Positions 32,413 through 42,563 are shown, counted from the first letter of the stretch. The stretch: 64,000 nt of DNA from Larsenimonas salina (GCF_023736155.1 NZ_JAMLJJ010000002.1:248001-312000); one strand, 5' to 3'. The notes: generated from the letters alone by a model not told the origin. Made by a program: numbers and translations.

Positions 32413-33006
32413 ATGATTCATCACGTATGGGGGCTGTTGGCCCACCCGAACCGAGAGTGGCGCCAGATCGAGCATGAGGGCGAATCGGTGGTAGAGCTCT
32501 ATGCGCACCACGTTCTGCTCCTGGCGCTGGTGCCGGTGGTGTGTGCGTTCATTGGCACGACCACCTTCGGGTGGCATTTCGGCGAAGGGCGCTATGTTCC
32601 CCTTGAATTCACGACGGCGCTGACACTTGCCATCGTGTTCTATCTGGCCATTCTGGGCGCTGTCGCCCTGGTGGGAACCGTGCTTCACTGGAGCGCCCGC
32701 CGTTTTCCAGGCCGCCCCAGCCGCAACCGGTGTATCACGTTTGCAGGCTATGTCGGCACGCCGATGTTTCTAAGCGGCATCGTGGCGCTGTATCCGCTGG
32801 TCTGGCTCTGCTCGCTGGCCATCGTCGTCGGGCTTTGCTACACCGCCTATCTTCTTTATGTCGGGCTGCCGGCGTTTTTCAACATTACCCGCAAGGAAAG
32901 CATGCTGGTATTCAGTACCACCATGGCGATCGGGGTGTTGGTGCTCGAGGCGCTGCTGGCCATTACGGTGGTGCTGTGGGGCTACGGCGCCATGATTGTC
33001 GGGTGA
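32413..33006 (+). CDS. Yip1-family integral membrane protein
   Basis: The 197-residue protein has five hydrophobic segments and begins MIHHVWGLLAHPNREWRQIE, the typical start of bacterial Yip1/DUF1282 proteins. It also has ITFAGYVGTPMFLSGIVAL, another hallmark. A perfect AGGAGGT lies before the ATG at 32413; the longer frame has no such site. Its function in bacteria is unknown. It is followed by a terminator. Confidence 0.85.
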   Translation: MIHHVWGLLAHPNREWRQIEHEGESVVELYAHHVLLLALVPVVCAFIGTTTFGWHFGEGRYVPLEFTTALTLAIVFYLAILGAVALVGTVLHWSARRFPGRPSRNRCITFAGYVGTPMFLSGIVALYPLVWLCSLAIVVGLCYTAYLLYVGLPAFFNITRKESMLVFSTTMAIGVLVLEALLAITVVLWGYGAMIVG

Positions 33007-33060
33007 GCAGGCCGAGATTCTCCAAGGCTTATCAATGCAGGCATTTGTTGTCCTCTGATG

Positions 33061-33087
33061 AAAAGCGCGCCTGTTGGGCGCGTTTTT
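33061..33087 (+). terminator. Rho-independent terminator after the Yip1 gene
   Basis: AAAAGCGCGCC (33061-33071), loop TGTTG, GGCGCGTTTTT (33077-33087), with one G-U pair. Confidence 0.8.
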
Positions 33088-33422
33088 CGGGAGTGCACTC
33101 GCGGAATGAGATTGTTAGACTTGGCCTCGTTTCGAACGCCGAGCTTTCTCTTGTCCGACAACCGAAAGGCAGACTTCGATGCTCTCGACATCTTCCAGTA
33201 AAGCGACAGGGCAGATCGTTCCGCCCTAGCATCGCATCCCACCTCCTGGGGTAACTCCCGGAACAAGCGCGCCCGCGCTTGTCACTCCTGGCGCATGCCC
33301 ATGAGTGACGTGACCGATTACGCATAAAACGACAATGTTGCTTTAACAGGCTGTACCGGCTCACCGGTGACGCGCGCGTTAGACACGTGTCGACTTCAAC
33401 TATAAAGACGTGGAAAGAACAA
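33088..33422. other. Long leader before the SulP transporter gene
   Basis: About 335 bases without a supported gene. Its middle holds two adjacent inverted repeats (33263-33309, listed separately). A further dyad-like ACCGGCTCACCGGTG lies near 33355. The start of the SulP frame at 33387 (GTG) falls in this stretch, but the better start is 33423. Confidence 0.5.
33263..33309. promoter_or_regulatory. Two adjacent inverted repeats upstream of the SulP-Usp operon
   Basis: ACAAGCGCG-CC-CGCGCTTGT (33263-33282) is a near-continuous 20-bp palindrome. GTCACTC (33281-33287) and GAGTGAC (33303-33309) form a second inverted repeat that begins inside the first. They lie about 115-160 bases before the SulP start and look like regulator sites or an overlapping pair of transcript hairpins. 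Confidence 0.5.
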
Positions 33423-34922
33423 ATGATTGGCTCATTAAGGCAGCACTGGTTTTCTAATGTGCGCAACGATGTCCTCTCCGGACTAGTCGTGGCGCTTGCA
33501 CTGATTCCCGAAGCGATCGCATTTTCGATCATCGCAGGGGTCGACCCTGCCGTGGGGCTTTATGCCTCGTTCTCTATGGCGTTCGTCATTTCGCTGGCCG
33601 GCGGCCGGCCGGCCATGATTTCCGCCGCAACCGGTGCCATGGCGCTGGTCATCACCAGCCTGGTTAAGGACCATGGCCTGGATTATCTCTTAGCGGCAAC
33701 GATTCTGACCGGTCTGATCCAGATCGTGTTCGGGTACATGAAGCTCGGGCGCTGGATGCGCTTCGTGCCGCGCTCGGTGGTGACCGGGTTCGTCAACGCG
33801 CTCGCCATCATGATCTTCATGGCGCAGCTGCCGGAGCTTTTCGGTCAGCCTGATGCGGTCTGGTGGATCTGCGCTGGTGGCCTTGCGATCATTTACCTCT
33901 TTCCCTATGTGCCGGTCATCGGCAAGGCCATTCCCTCGCCGATGGTATGCATCGTGGTGATGACGGCGGTAGCGCTGATGTTCGGCATTGAGGCCAACGA
34001 GAGCTTTCGAACGGTCGGGCGTTTGGGCGAGTTGCCTGACAGCCTGCCGACCTTTCTGATGCCGGATGTGCCGTTCACCCTCGACACCCTCATGATTATC
34101 CTGCCGTACTCGCTTTCGCTTGCGGTGGTGGGCCTGATGGAGTCGATGATGACGGCCACCATCGTTGACGACCTGACCGATACCGACAGTGACAAGAACA
34201 AGGAGTGCCGCGGTCAGGGCATCGCCAACGTCGCGACCGGCTTCATCGGCGGCATGGCCGGGTGCGGCATGATCGGCCAGACCGTGATCAACGTGAAATC
34301 CGGCGGGCGTACTCGGCTGTCGACCATGGTGGCCGGTGTCGGGCTTTTGATCATGGTTGTTTTTCTTGGCGACTGGGTGGCGCTCATTCCGATGTCGGCG
34401 CTGGCTGCGGTCATGATCATGGTGTCGATCGGTACCTTTGACTGGGGCTCGATCCGGGAGCTGCCCAAGAAACCGATGACCACCAACATTGTCATGCTCG
34501 CGACTGTGGCGGTCGTGCTTTATACCCACAACCTCGCCATTGGTGTGGTGACCGGTACGCTAATCGCGGCGATTTTCTTCGCCAACAAGATCGCACACTA
34601 CCTGCACATCACCTCCACCCTCGATGAGGGCGGTGAAACGCGGCATTACGACGTGCGCGGTCAGGTTTTCTTTGCCTCGACTGAAGCGTTTACCAACGCG
34701 TTCGACTTTAAGGAATCGCTGGCCCATGTTCATATTGACGTAAGCCATGCGCATTTCTGGGACATCACGGCCGTGGACGCGCTTGACCGCGTTGTCCTCA
34801 AGTTTCGGCGAGAAGGCTGCGAGGTCGAGGTGCATGGCCTCAACGAGGCCAGCCAGACCCTGGTCGACCGCCACGGGGTGCACGACAAGCCCGACGCGCT
34901 CGATAAGCCGATTGAACACTGA
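33423..34922 (+). CDS. SulP-family anion transporter with STAS domain
   Basis: The 499-residue protein has the SulP core: [20 protein letters not shown], the segment [12 protein letters not shown], then 10 or more further hydrophobic segments. A C-terminal STAS domain (about 400-490, [20 protein letters not shown]) follows. It should import sulfate, bicarbonate or another anion with Na+ or H+. The ATG at 33423 has GGAAAG upstream and is preferred over a GTG 12 codons earlier. It is followed 17 bases later by a tandem Usp gene, a pairing seen with BicA-like bicarbonate transporters, so bicarbonate is a fair guess. Confidence 0.88.
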   Translation: MIGSLRQHWFSNVRNDVLSGLVVALALIPEAIAFSIIAGVDPAVGLYASFSMAFVISLAGGRPAMISAATGAMALVITSLVKDHGLDYLLAATILTGLIQIVFGYMKLGRWMRFVPRSVVTGFVNALAIMIFMAQLPELFGQPDAVWWICAGGLAIIYLFPYVPVIGKAIPSPMVCIVVMTAVALMFGIEANESFRTVGRLGELPDSLPTFLMPDVPFTLDTLMIILPYSLSLAVVGLMESMMTATIVDDLTDTDSDKNKECRGQGIANVATGFIGGMAGCGMIGQTVINVKSGGRTRLSTMVAGVGLLIMVVFLGDWVALIPMSALAAVMIMVSIGTFDWGSIRELPKKPMTTNIVMLATVAVVLYTHNLAIGVVTGTLIAAIFFANKIAHYLHITSTLDEGGETRHYDVRGQVFFASTEAFTNAFDFKESLAHVHIDVSHAHFWDITAVDALDRVVLKFRREGCEVEVHGLNEASQTLVDRHGVHDKPDALDKPIEH

Positions 34923-34939
34923 AGTGAGGAGAACAAGCG

Positions 34940-35800
34940 ATGAGTGAACGTATTCTGGCCTGTATCGATGCGTCCCGGTTCGGCGAGCTGGTCTGTGACT
35001 ACGCCAGCTGGGCGAGTCACGCACTCGGCGCACCGTTGACCTTTCTCCATGTGCTGGATCGAAAGCTCTACCCGGAAGAAGCCGACCGTTCCGGTAACAT
35101 CGGCTTTGGCACCCGCGAGCATATGCTCGAAAGCATGGTGTCGCTCGATCAGGAGCGGGCGCGCATCGCGCGGGAAAACGGCAAGCTGATGCTCAAGGCC
35201 GCGTCGGCGCGGGCGTCCGAGGATGGTGTCGATACCGCTGAATCGCTGCAGCGCCATGGCGACCTGGTCTCGACCCTTGAAGACCTCGAGGGCAGCGTGC
35301 GGCTGTTCGTGGTCGGCAAGCGCGGTGAAACCGCCCACGGCGCCAGCGGCCACCTGGGCTCGAACCTGGAGCGGGTGCTGCGATCGGTGCACAAGCCTGT
35401 ATTGATTGCTGCCGGCGAGGCGTTCAAGGCGCCTGAGCGGGTATTGTTCGCCTTCGATAACAGCGCCTCGACCCGCAAGGGCATCGAGCGCCTGGCGGCC
35501 AGCCCGCTGTTTCGGGGCACCACGGTGCACGCAGTGGCGGTCGGCAGTGACTCAGACGCCTCGCGCAAGGGCTTGCCCTGGGTGGAAGGCGTTTTGAGTG
35601 ACGCAGGCATTGACACGGTCTGCGCGGTGCGCGACGGCGACGATGTGGAAAGCGTGCTGTATGACTACATCGAGGAAAACGACATCGATATGACGGTCAT
35701 GGGGGCGTATGGGCATTCGCGCATTCGTCACCTGCTGGTCGGAAGCACCACGACCGCGATGATTCAGCGCACCAGGATTCCGCTGCTGGTTCTTCGCTGA
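34940..35800 (+). CDS. Tandem universal stress protein
   Basis: The 286-residue protein holds two Usp domains (about 1-145 and 150-286). The second ends in GAYGHSRIRHLLVGSTTTAM, the ATP-binding G-2x-G-9x-GS/T motif. The first has the weaker VVGKRGETAHGASGHLGSN. It lies behind the SulP gene in one operon and may regulate that transporter through nucleotide binding, which is inferred. A strong bidirectional terminator follows. Confidence 0.9.
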   Translation: MSERILACIDASRFGELVCDYASWASHALGAPLTFLHVLDRKLYPEEADRSGNIGFGTREHMLESMVSLDQERARIARENGKLMLKAASARASEDGVDTAESLQRHGDLVSTLEDLEGSVRLFVVGKRGETAHGASGHLGSNLERVLRSVHKPVLIAAGEAFKAPERVLFAFDNSASTRKGIERLAASPLFRGTTVHAVAVGSDSDASRKGLPWVEGVLSDAGIDTVCAVRDGDDVESVLYDYIEENDIDMTVMGAYGHSRIRHLLVGSTTTAMIQRTRIPLLVLR

Positions 35801-35820
35801 GCGCTGACCGCTCAGTATTA

Positions 35821-35852
35821 AAAACGCGCGCCAATCAAGGCGCGCGTTTTTT
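35821..35852. terminator. Bidirectional rho-independent terminator
   Basis: AAAACGCGCGCC (35821-35832), loop AATCAA, GGCGCGCGTTTT (35839-35850) then TT. It lies between the Usp gene and the convergent reductase gene. Confidence 0.9.
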
Positions 35853-35861
35853 ATGCAAGGA

Positions 35862-36839
35862 TTACGCGTTTGGGTCGACCAGATAGCGGCCCGACGTAGT
35901 GCCTTCGAGCATCGACTGGGCTGTCTCTTCGAGGGCGTCGAATCCGAGCACGCCAGCTTGCATCGGCCCGAATGCGCGGGCATCGAGCCCGGCCAGACGC
36001 TGCCACGCTTTTTGGCGTTGCTCAAAAGGCGCGCGGACGCTGTCGATGCCCAGCAGCGAGACACCGCGGAGGATGAACGGCGCCACCGACGTATCGAGAT
36101 CCATGCCGCCGGCCAGTCCAACCGCGGCGACGTTGCCATGATCGTGCGTGCGTGAGAGAAGCGCCGCCAGCACGGAGCTTCCAACCGTATCCACGCCGCC
36201 TGCGTAACTGGCCTTGTCGAGTGGACGAAGCTTTTCGGTGAAGGCGTGGCGATCGACAATCTCGGAAGCTCCGAGCGCCTTGAGGTGATCGGCCTGATCC
36301 GGTTTTCCGGTCAGCGCATGTACCTCGAATCCGGCTGCAGCCAACAGCGTGATGGCCCACTGACCCACCCCGCCGGTCGCGCCCGTGACCAGTAGCGGCC
36401 CGGCCGAAGGGGGCTGCTTGAGCGTTTCGAGCTTCATCAGTGCAAGCATGGCGGTGAACCCGGCGGTGCCGGCGGTCATGGCGTCCTTCGCGGCCAGACT
36501 GTCCGGGCAGAGCACGAGGGTATCGGCGTCAAAGCATTGGCGGGTGGTGTAGCCGCCATCGTGTTGCTCGCCCACGCCCCAGCCGGTCATGATCACGCGA
36601 TCGCCTGCGCGGTAGCGCTCATCCCGGGAATCTGCCACGACGCCTGCGGCGTCCACGCCCGGCGTCAGCGGGTAGTGTCGAATGATCTTGCCCTGGCCGG
36701 TCAACGCCAGCGCGTCCTTGTAGTTCAGCGCGGAGTACTCGATGTCGACGGTGGCCTGGCCCTGGCCGGGCACCGGGTCCTCGATGTGCTCGATCCTCAC
36801 TCGCGGCGCGGTGTCGAAGACTCTTACTGCCTGTGCCAT
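35862..36839 (-). CDS. Acryloyl-CoA reductase/quinone oxidoreductase of the AcuI/YhdH type
   Basis: The 325-residue medium-chain reductase has YSALNYKDALALTGQGKI (about 36-53), PGVDAAGVV, the GTAGFTAMLAL helix and the NADPH motif VTGATGGVGQWA. It lacks the zinc-binding cysteines of true alcohol dehydrogenases. These features point to the YhdH/AcuI group, which reduces acrylyl-CoA to propionyl-CoA and detoxifies acrylate, for instance from DMSP breakdown. That substrate is an inference from the family; marine and halophilic bacteria often carry it. AGGAG lies before the ATG. Confidence 0.85.
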   Translation of the reverse strand: MAQAVRVFDTAPRVRIEHIEDPVPGQGQATVDIEYSALNYKDALALTGQGKIIRHYPLTPGVDAAGVVADSRDERYRAGDRVIMTGWGVGEQHDGGYTTRQCFDADTLVLCPDSLAAKDAMTAGTAGFTAMLALMKLETLKQPPSAGPLLVTGATGGVGQWAITLLAAAGFEVHALTGKPDQADHLKALGASEIVDRHAFTEKLRPLDKASYAGGVDTVGSSVLAALLSRTHDHGNVAAVGLAGGMDLDTSVAPFILRGVSLLGIDSVRAPFEQRQKAWQRLAGLDARAFGPMQAGVLGFDALEETAQSMLEGTTSGRYLVDPNA

Positions 36840-36958
36840 GACTCCTCCTGTGTGGGTGGCTTGCCAACCACCATAGTCTATTGCTGTGAGGCTCTGCTAG
36901 GATTAGCGCAGCGAGTAGCCGTCGCTCGGGCAGCTACAGCGTTTTCTCCTTGATTTCG

Positions 36959-37354
36959 ATGATTCCTGCTATGCCTTCGATGAAACCCCAGCACACCGGG
37001 TTCAGCCGGTTGTTGCATTCGACACGCTACTCCCTTCAGGGCCTTCTAGCTGGCTGGCGGCATGAGGCTGCTCTGCGCCTTGAGCTGGTGCTGCTGGTCG
37101 TGTTGTTTCCCATCAGCTTCTGGCTCGCCGACACTCTGATGCAGTGGATGATGCTGATGATGAGCGCGCTGTTCGTGATTTCGGTGGAGCTTTTGAATTC
37201 GGCCATTGAGGCGGTGGTGGACCGTATCGGGCTTGAAAAGAATGAGCTTTCCGGTCGGGCCAAGGACTTCGGCTCCGCCGCTGTGTTGACCGCCTCGCTC
37301 ATGGCGGCAACCGTTTGGGGCGGGCTGTTTCTGATGCGCTTTGGTGTGCTTTGA
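36959..37354 (+). CDS. dgkA: Diacylglycerol kinase
   Basis: The protein is a small three-helix membrane kinase with the signatures RLELVLLVVLFPISFWL, VISVELLNSAIEAVVDRIG and KDFGSAAVLTA. These include the active-site glutamates and the metal-binding region. It phosphorylates diacylglycerol from membrane-derived oligosaccharide synthesis to phosphatidic acid. None of the possible starts (36959, 36971, 36980) has a convincing ribosome site; the core begins at about HTGFSRLLHSTRYS, so the choice matters little. Confidence 0.92.
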   Translation: MIPAMPSMKPQHTGFSRLLHSTRYSLQGLLAGWRHEAALRLELVLLVVLFPISFWLADTLMQWMMLMMSALFVISVELLNSAIEAVVDRIGLEKNELSGRAKDFGSAAVLTASLMAATVWGGLFLMRFGVL

Positions 37355-37515
37355 CACACGCTCTGGGCGCTTTTGGACCCGCGCCTTGGACGTTTGATGG
37401 CAAGCGCCATAAAGGGATGACGTACACGCGCGGCTTGAGACTTTCGTGATCACCCCCATACTCTGATCAGGCGATGCCCGCTCGGGCCGCCCTGGTTCGT
37501 TTAAAGGAGGATGTC

Positions 37516-38016
37516 ATGAGTGAAGTCAAGCTGGGCGATACCCCGGTCACGGTCGAGGGTCAGTTTCCACAAAAGGGTGACAAGGCCGCGGCATTCACGC
37601 TGACCGGTCAGAGCCTCGAAGACACGACGCTTGAGTCGTTCAAGGGCCAGCGCAAGGTCATTTCCATCATCCCAAGCGTGGATACCGGCGTCTGCGCGAC
37701 ATCCACCCGCCAGTTCAATCAGCAGGCCTCGAGTCTTGAAAACACCGTGGTGCTGGTGGTGTCCGCCGATCTTCCGTTCGCGGCGGCGCGTTTTTGCGGG
37801 GCCGAAGGGCTTGAAAACGTCAAGACGCTTTCCACGTTTCGCCATCCTGAATTCCAGACCGATTATGGCGTGCTGATCAAGGACAGCCCGATGAAGGGAC
37901 TGTGCGCCCGCGCCGTTGTGGTGCTCGATGAAGACGATCAGGTGCTTTACAGCGAGCTGTGCCCGCAGATCAAGGCCGAACCCAACTACGATGCCGCGCT
38001 TTCCGCGCTCGCCTGA
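37516..38016 (+). CDS. tpx: Thiol peroxidase Tpx
   Basis: The 166-residue atypical 2-Cys peroxiredoxin has the peroxidatic cysteine C60 in [13 protein letters not shown] and the resolving cysteine C94 in RFCGAEG, one residue off the E. coli numbering. It reduces lipid and other hydroperoxides with thioredoxin. AAAGGAGG lies just before the ATG at 37516, which is preferred to a start 14 codons upstream. It is followed by an OsmC-type peroxidase gene, so the two make a peroxide-defence pair. Confidence 0.95.
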   Translation: MSEVKLGDTPVTVEGQFPQKGDKAAAFTLTGQSLEDTTLESFKGQRKVISIIPSVDTGVCATSTRQFNQQASSLENTVVLVVSADLPFAAARFCGAEGLENVKTLSTFRHPEFQTDYGVLIKDSPMKGLCARAVVVLDEDDQVLYSELCPQIKAEPNYDAALSALA

Positions 38017-38100
38017 CCGGCTCGAGCTGATCCGCTGGCAAAGGTGGTGTGATTGGCTACCCTTACATCACAGTCGGACCCATTTGTTCATGGAGGAAGT

Positions 38101-38532
38101 ATGAGTATCAAGAAGTACGGTACCGCACATTGGGAAGGCAGCCTCAAGAAAGGCAAAGGCGTTGTATCCACCGAAAGTGGTGCCCTCAAGGAAAACCCCT
38201 ACGGATTCAATACCCGCTTTGAAGACCAGCCGGGCACCAACCCTGAAGAACTGATTGGCGCTGCACACGCAAGCTGCTATTCCATGGCGCTTTCGATGAT
38301 TCTGGGTGAAGCCTCGCTCGAACCCAAGCGCATCGACACCAAGGCAACCGTGACGCTTGAGCAGGACGACAGCGGTTTTACGGTCACCGCGATCCACCTG
38401 GAGACCGAAGCCGAGGTCCCCGGCGCCAGCCAGTCCGATTTCGACGACGCCACGCAAAAGGCCAAGGAAGGGTGCCCGATTTCCAAGCTCTTCAACGCAA
38501 AGATCACGTTGGACGCCAAACTGGCTTCCTGA
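38101..38532 (+). CDS. osmC: OsmC-family peroxiredoxin
   Basis: The 143-residue protein matches OsmC: MSIKKYGTAHWEGSLKKGKG, the active cysteines C59 in AAHASCYSMAL and C125 in KEGCPISKLF, and the R/E region between. It reduces organic hydroperoxides and is often induced by osmotic stress. GGAGG lies 6 bases before the ATG at 38101. It follows tpx by 84 bases and is closed by a strong terminator. Confidence 0.92.
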   Translation: MSIKKYGTAHWEGSLKKGKGVVSTESGALKENPYGFNTRFEDQPGTNPEELIGAAHASCYSMALSMILGEASLEPKRIDTKATVTLEQDDSGFTVTAIHLETEAEVPGASQSDFDDATQKAKEGCPISKLFNAKITLDAKLAS

Positions 38533-38546
38533 TCCTTGCAGCCTTT

Positions 38547-38577
38547 AAAAACGCCTCGCTCCTGCGGGGCGTTTTTT
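38547..38577 (+). terminator. Rho-independent terminator after osmC
   Basis: ACGCCTCGC (38551-38559), loop TCCT, GCGGGGCGT (38564-38572), flanked by AAAA and TTTTTTT. Confidence 0.9.
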
Positions 38578-38652
38578 TATTCAGATACCGCCTCTTGCAT
38601 GATAAAAAAGAGTCCGTTCGGTCACTTCATCATCTAACGAGGACGAAAGCCC

Positions 38653-41568
38653 ATGATGTCTACCCCCGTCGAGCTTCGCCAGCAACTCGAGCACGCCGTT
38701 GACGAAATCATCGCTGGGCTTCCGTCCAAGGTGGACAGTTGGCTCGAGCCCGAGCGGCGAAAGCAGCTCAAGACGGTCGTGTTGGCGTCGCCGTTCGTGG
38801 GGCAGCTGATCGTTCGTGATGTCGAGATACTCACTCGGCTTTCCGAGCACGATGAATGGGCGGTCGAACCTTCCCGCGAGCACCTGAAGACACTGCTCGA
38901 GACGGCGCTTGACGCCGCCGAGGATGAAGTGGCGCTTTATGCAGCCCTTCGACGGTTTAGGCGCACCCGCATGGCAGGCATCATCTGGCGTGACCTCACC
39001 GGCCAGGCCGATGCCTGGGCCACCGCGCGCGCCGTAACGCTCCTTGCCGAACTGTGTCTTGACGGCGCCCTGACCTGGCTTGAAAACCACTACGCGCAAC
39101 GGTGGGGTCGGCCTGCGCTGATGGACAACGGGGAGCGCACCCGACTGGTGGTGCTCGGGATGGGCAAGTTCGGTGCCGGTGAGCTCAATCTCTCCTCCGA
39201 CATCGATCTGATTTTCGCATTCGAGCGTCGGGGCGTGACCGAGGGCGGGCGCCGGTCGCTCGATCATCAGGAATATTTCACGCGCATCGGTCAAAAGCTG
39301 ATCGCCGCGCTCGATCAAATTACCGCCGATGGCTTCGTATTTCGGGTCGACATGCGGCTGCGCCCGCTCGGCGACGGCGGGCCGCTGGTCAATCCGTTCT
39401 CGACCACCACCAGTTATTATCAGGACCAGGGGCGCGAGTGGGAGCGCTTCGCGCTTCTGAAGGCGCGCCCCGTGGCCGGGGACCGCGCCGCCGGTGCGCG
39501 ACTGCTCGATGAGCTCAAACCGTTTATGTACCGCAAGTACATCGATTTCGGGGCGATCGAATCGCTTCGCGAGATGAAGGGCTTAATCAACCGAGAAGTG
39601 CGCCGACGCGACATCGAGGACAACATCAAGCTCGGGCGGGGGGGTATTCGCGAAGTCGAGTTCGTGGTACAGGCCTTCCAGCTGATTCGAGGTGGGCGCG
39701 ACCGCGAGCTGCAAACGCCGTCGCTCAAACAGGCGCTCGATGTTTTAAAACCGCTCGAGCTGCTGCCGGCCAGCGCCGTCGATGAGCTGCACGACGACTA
39801 TGTCTTTCTGCGCGATCTCGAGCACGCGATTCAAGCCCAGTACGACCGCCAGACCCAGGCGTTGCCCGAGGAGGCGCTGGACCAGCTTCGGCTGGCGTAT
39901 GCCATGGGCGAGCCGAGCTGGGCGGCGTTGTTTGATCGGCTTGAGCAAAGCCGCGCCCGCGTTCGGACTCATTTCGACGCCGTCGTGGCGGCACCCGATG
40001 AGGACGCCGACGCGCGAAGCGCCCTCGATCCGGCGCTTGAGCAGTGGCGCTCGTTGTGGGAGCAGAGCCTGTCAGACACCGAGGCGCTCGCCCTCATGGC
40101 GCGTCACGGCTTTGATGATGCCGAGCGTAGCCTGAACCGGCTGTATCGGCTCAAGCACGGCAAGTCGGTGATCAACATGCAGCGGGTCGGGTTCGAGCGC
40201 CTCGATGCACTGATGCCGATGTTGATTGCCGAAGTGGCCGCCACCGAGGCGCCCACGCGCACCTTGGAGCGGGTACTGCCCTTGATCGAGGCCGTGCTCA
40301 GACGCACCGCCTATCTGTCGCTCTTGCGCGAAAATCCCGATGCCCTGCGCCAGTTCGTTCGTCTTTGTGGCGCAAGCGCCTGGATCGCCGAGCAGATCGC
40401 GCGCTACCCGATGCTGCTTGATGAAATGCTGTCGCCAGCGCTTTTAGGCGTCAGCCCCAGCCGCGAAACACTGACCCATGAGCTTCGACAGGCGCTGGCG
40501 CGGATCCCCGACGACGATGACGAGGCGCTGATCGAGGCGCTAAGGCATTTTCGGCATGCCAAGGTGTTGCATGTGGCTGCCGGTGAAGTGGCCGGTGTGC
40601 ACGACATCATGACCATCAGCGACAGCCTGACCATGATCGCCGAGGTAGTGCTCGAGGCGGTGCTCGGTATGGCCTGGCGCAGCCTGACGCACAAGCATGG
40701 CGTGCCCGAGGGGCATGAGCGTGGCCCGAAATTCTCCATTATCGGCTATGGCAAGCTGGGCGGCATCGAGCTTGGTTATGGCTCCGACCTGGATCTGGTG
40801 TTTCTGTTCGAGCCTTCGACCGCCTCACAAACGCCGGGGCCGCGTGCGATCGATGCGCCGGTGTTCTTCACCCGCCTCGGGCAGCGCATCATCCATCTGC
40901 TGACGGCCGTAACGCCGGCCGGCGTGCTGTACGAGGTGGACATGCGCCTGCGGCCCTCGGGTAATGCAGGGCTTCTGGTGTCGACGCTTGACGCCTTTGC
41001 CGATTATCAGCATCACCACGCCTGGACCTGGGAGCATCAGGCCCTGGTGCGCGCCCGGCCCGTGGCCGGTAATCAGGCGCTGGCCGAGCGCTTCGAGACG
41101 CTTCGCCGGGATGTGCTTTCAAAGGCGCGAGATGATGCGCGCCTCAAGCAGGAGGTGGTGGAAATGCGCGACAAGATGCGTGCGCATCTGGGCAGCGACG
41201 CGCAGGCGAGGGCATCGAGCCGATTCCACCTGAAGCAGGATCCGGGCGGGCTGGTGGATATCGAATTTCTCAATCAGTACATGGTGCTGGCCCATTCCCA
41301 TGAAACCGGCGCGCTTTTGGCCTTTACCGATAACATCCGGCTGATCGAGACGCTTGAATCCAGCGGCCAGATGGCGCTTGCCGACGCCGACATGCTTCGA
41401 AACGCCTATCTCGCCTACCGCCGCGAAACGCATCGTATGGCGCTCAACAATGAAAAGAGCCTAACGGATGCGTCGATGTTCGACGCTGAGCGCGCAGGGG
41501 TCACGGCGGTATGGAAGCACTGGATGGGGCAGGATCTGGCCGCATCCGGCAGTGACACGCCAACTTAA
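38653..41568 (+). CDS. glnE: Bifunctional glutamine synthetase adenylyltransferase/deadenylylase
   Basis: The 971-residue protein has two nucleotidyltransferase domains with intact metal sites: GELNLSSDIDLIF (about 176-188) in the deadenylylase half and GGIELGYGSDLDLVFLF (about 700-716) in the adenylyltransferase half. Each is followed by a regulatory helical domain. It attaches and removes AMP on glutamine synthetase in response to PII and glutamine and so controls nitrogen assimilation. The length equals the usual 950-980 residues. It forms a single-gene unit between two terminators. Confidence 0.96.
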   Translation: MMSTPVELRQQLEHAVDEIIAGLPSKVDSWLEPERRKQLKTVVLASPFVGQLIVRDVEILTRLSEHDEWAVEPSREHLKTLLETALDAAEDEVALYAALRRFRRTRMAGIIWRDLTGQADAWATARAVTLLAELCLDGALTWLENHYAQRWGRPALMDNGERTRLVVLGMGKFGAGELNLSSDIDLIFAFERRGVTEGGRRSLDHQEYFTRIGQKLIAALDQITADGFVFRVDMRLRPLGDGGPLVNPFSTTTSYYQDQGREWERFALLKARPVAGDRAAGARLLDELKPFMYRKYIDFGAIESLREMKGLINREVRRRDIEDNIKLGRGGIREVEFVVQAFQLIRGGRDRELQTPSLKQALDVLKPLELLPASAVDELHDDYVFLRDLEHAIQAQYDRQTQALPEEALDQLRLAYAMGEPSWAALFDRLEQSRARVRTHFDAVVAAPDEDADARSALDPALEQWRSLWEQSLSDTEALALMARHGFDDAERSLNRLYRLKHGKSVINMQRVGFERLDALMPMLIAEVAATEAPTRTLERVLPLIEAVLRRTAYLSLLRENPDALRQFVRLCGASAWIAEQIARYPMLLDEMLSPALLGVSPSRETLTHELRQALARIPDDDDEALIEALRHFRHAKVLHVAAGEVAGVHDIMTISDSLTMIAEVVLEAVLGMAWRSLTHKHGVPEGHERGPKFSIIGYGKLGGIELGYGSDLDLVFLFEPSTASQTPGPRAIDAPVFFTRLGQRIIHLLTAVTPAGVLYEVDMRLRPSGNAGLLVSTLDAFADYQHHHAWTWEHQALVRARPVAGNQALAERFETLRRDVLSKARDDARLKQEVVEMRDKMRAHLGSDAQARASSRFHLKQDPGGLVDIEFLNQYMVLAHSHETGALLAFTDNIRLIETLESSGQMALADADMLRNAYLAYRRETHRMALNNEKSLTDASMFDAERAGVTAVWKHWMGQDLAASGSDTPT

Positions 41569-41581
41569 GCCCTCCGCACAA

Positions 41582-41605
41582 AAAAGGCGCCGTCAGGCGC
41601 CTTTT
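41582..41605. terminator. Bidirectional rho-independent terminator
   Basis: AAAAGGCGCC (41582-41591), loop GTCA, GGCGCCTTTT (41596-41605), between the convergent glnE and trhO genes. Confidence 0.9.
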
Positions 41606-41624
41606 CTTACAGATGTTGTAGCGT

Positions 41625-42563
41625 TCACTCTTGCTTGAGCTGGCGCTGATCGAAGCCGATGGGATGCGGCTGATTGCGCGTCTTGGCAAGCTCGATCTGT
41701 TTCTGGCGCTCGATGGCACGTTCCCGCGTTTTCTCAGGCAGCGCTTCCCAGCAGTGCGGACAGCTGATGCCGGGCAGGTAACGGTCACTTTGCATATCCT
41801 CGACGGAGACCGGGTGGCGGCAGGCGTGGCACTGCTCGAATTCCCCTTCGCTGAGGTCGTGCTTGACCGTGACGCGGTTGTCGAATACGAAACAATCGCC
41901 GTGCCATTTGGACTCTTCGCTTGGCACTTCCTCCAAGTACTTAAGGATGCCGCCTTTCAGGTGGTACACCTCTTCAAAGCCCTGACTCAGCATGTAGCTC
42001 GAGGCCTTTTCACAGCGAATCCCCCCCGTGCAGAACATCGCGACCTTCTTGTGTTTTTCCGGGTCATAGTGATTTTTCACGTACTCGGGAAATTCACGGA
42101 ACGTCTTGGTCTTGGGGTCGACCGCGCCGTCGAAGGAGCCGATGGCCACTTCGTAGTCGTTGCGGGTGTCGATCACCAGCACCTCGGGGTCGCTGATCAC
42201 GTCGTTCCACGCGTTGGGGTCGACGTAGGTGCCGACCTGACGGTTGGGGTCGATCTGCGGCACGCCCATGGTCACGATCTCTTTTTTGAGCTTGACCTTG
42301 GTGCGGTAGAACGGCTGCTCGTCGGCCGGCGATTCCTTGTGCTCGAGATCGCTCAGGCGCTCGTCGCGTTTCAACCAGGCAATCAGCGCATTGATGCCCT
42401 CGCGCGTGCCGGAAATAGTGCCGTTGATGCCTTCCTCGGCAAGCAACAGCGTGCCCTTGATGTCGTTTTCTGTCATGACCTCAAGCAGCGGGGCGCGAAG
42501 GTCCTGGTAATCGGGCAGCGTGACGAACTTGTAAAGCGCTGCCACCACGATGGGTGCATTCAT
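41625..42563 (-). CDS. trhO: tRNA uridine 5-hydroxylase TrhO (YceA-type rhodanese)
   Basis: The 312-residue protein has the N-terminal acylphosphatase-like part ([19 protein letters not shown], about 39-57) and a rhodanese domain with active loop CTGGIRCEK (C178). A Cys-rich C-terminus ([18 protein letters not shown]) follows. TrhO hydroxylates U34 of certain tRNAs using prephenate-independent chemistry and supports wobble decoding. I chose the ATG at 42563, which has GGAGAGC upstream; 22 more codons are open before it. Neighbouring genes are unrelated. Confidence 0.92.
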   Translation of the reverse strand: MNAPIVVAALYKFVTLPDYQDLRAPLLEVMTENDIKGTLLLAEEGINGTISGTREGINALIAWLKRDERLSDLEHKESPADEQPFYRTKVKLKKEIVTMGVPQIDPNRQVGTYVDPNAWNDVISDPEVLVIDTRNDYEVAIGSFDGAVDPKTKTFREFPEYVKNHYDPEKHKKVAMFCTGGIRCEKASSYMLSQGFEEVYHLKGGILKYLEEVPSEESKWHGDCFVFDNRVTVKHDLSEGEFEQCHACRHPVSVEDMQSDRYLPGISCPHCWEALPEKTRERAIERQKQIELAKTRNQPHPIGFDQRQLKQE

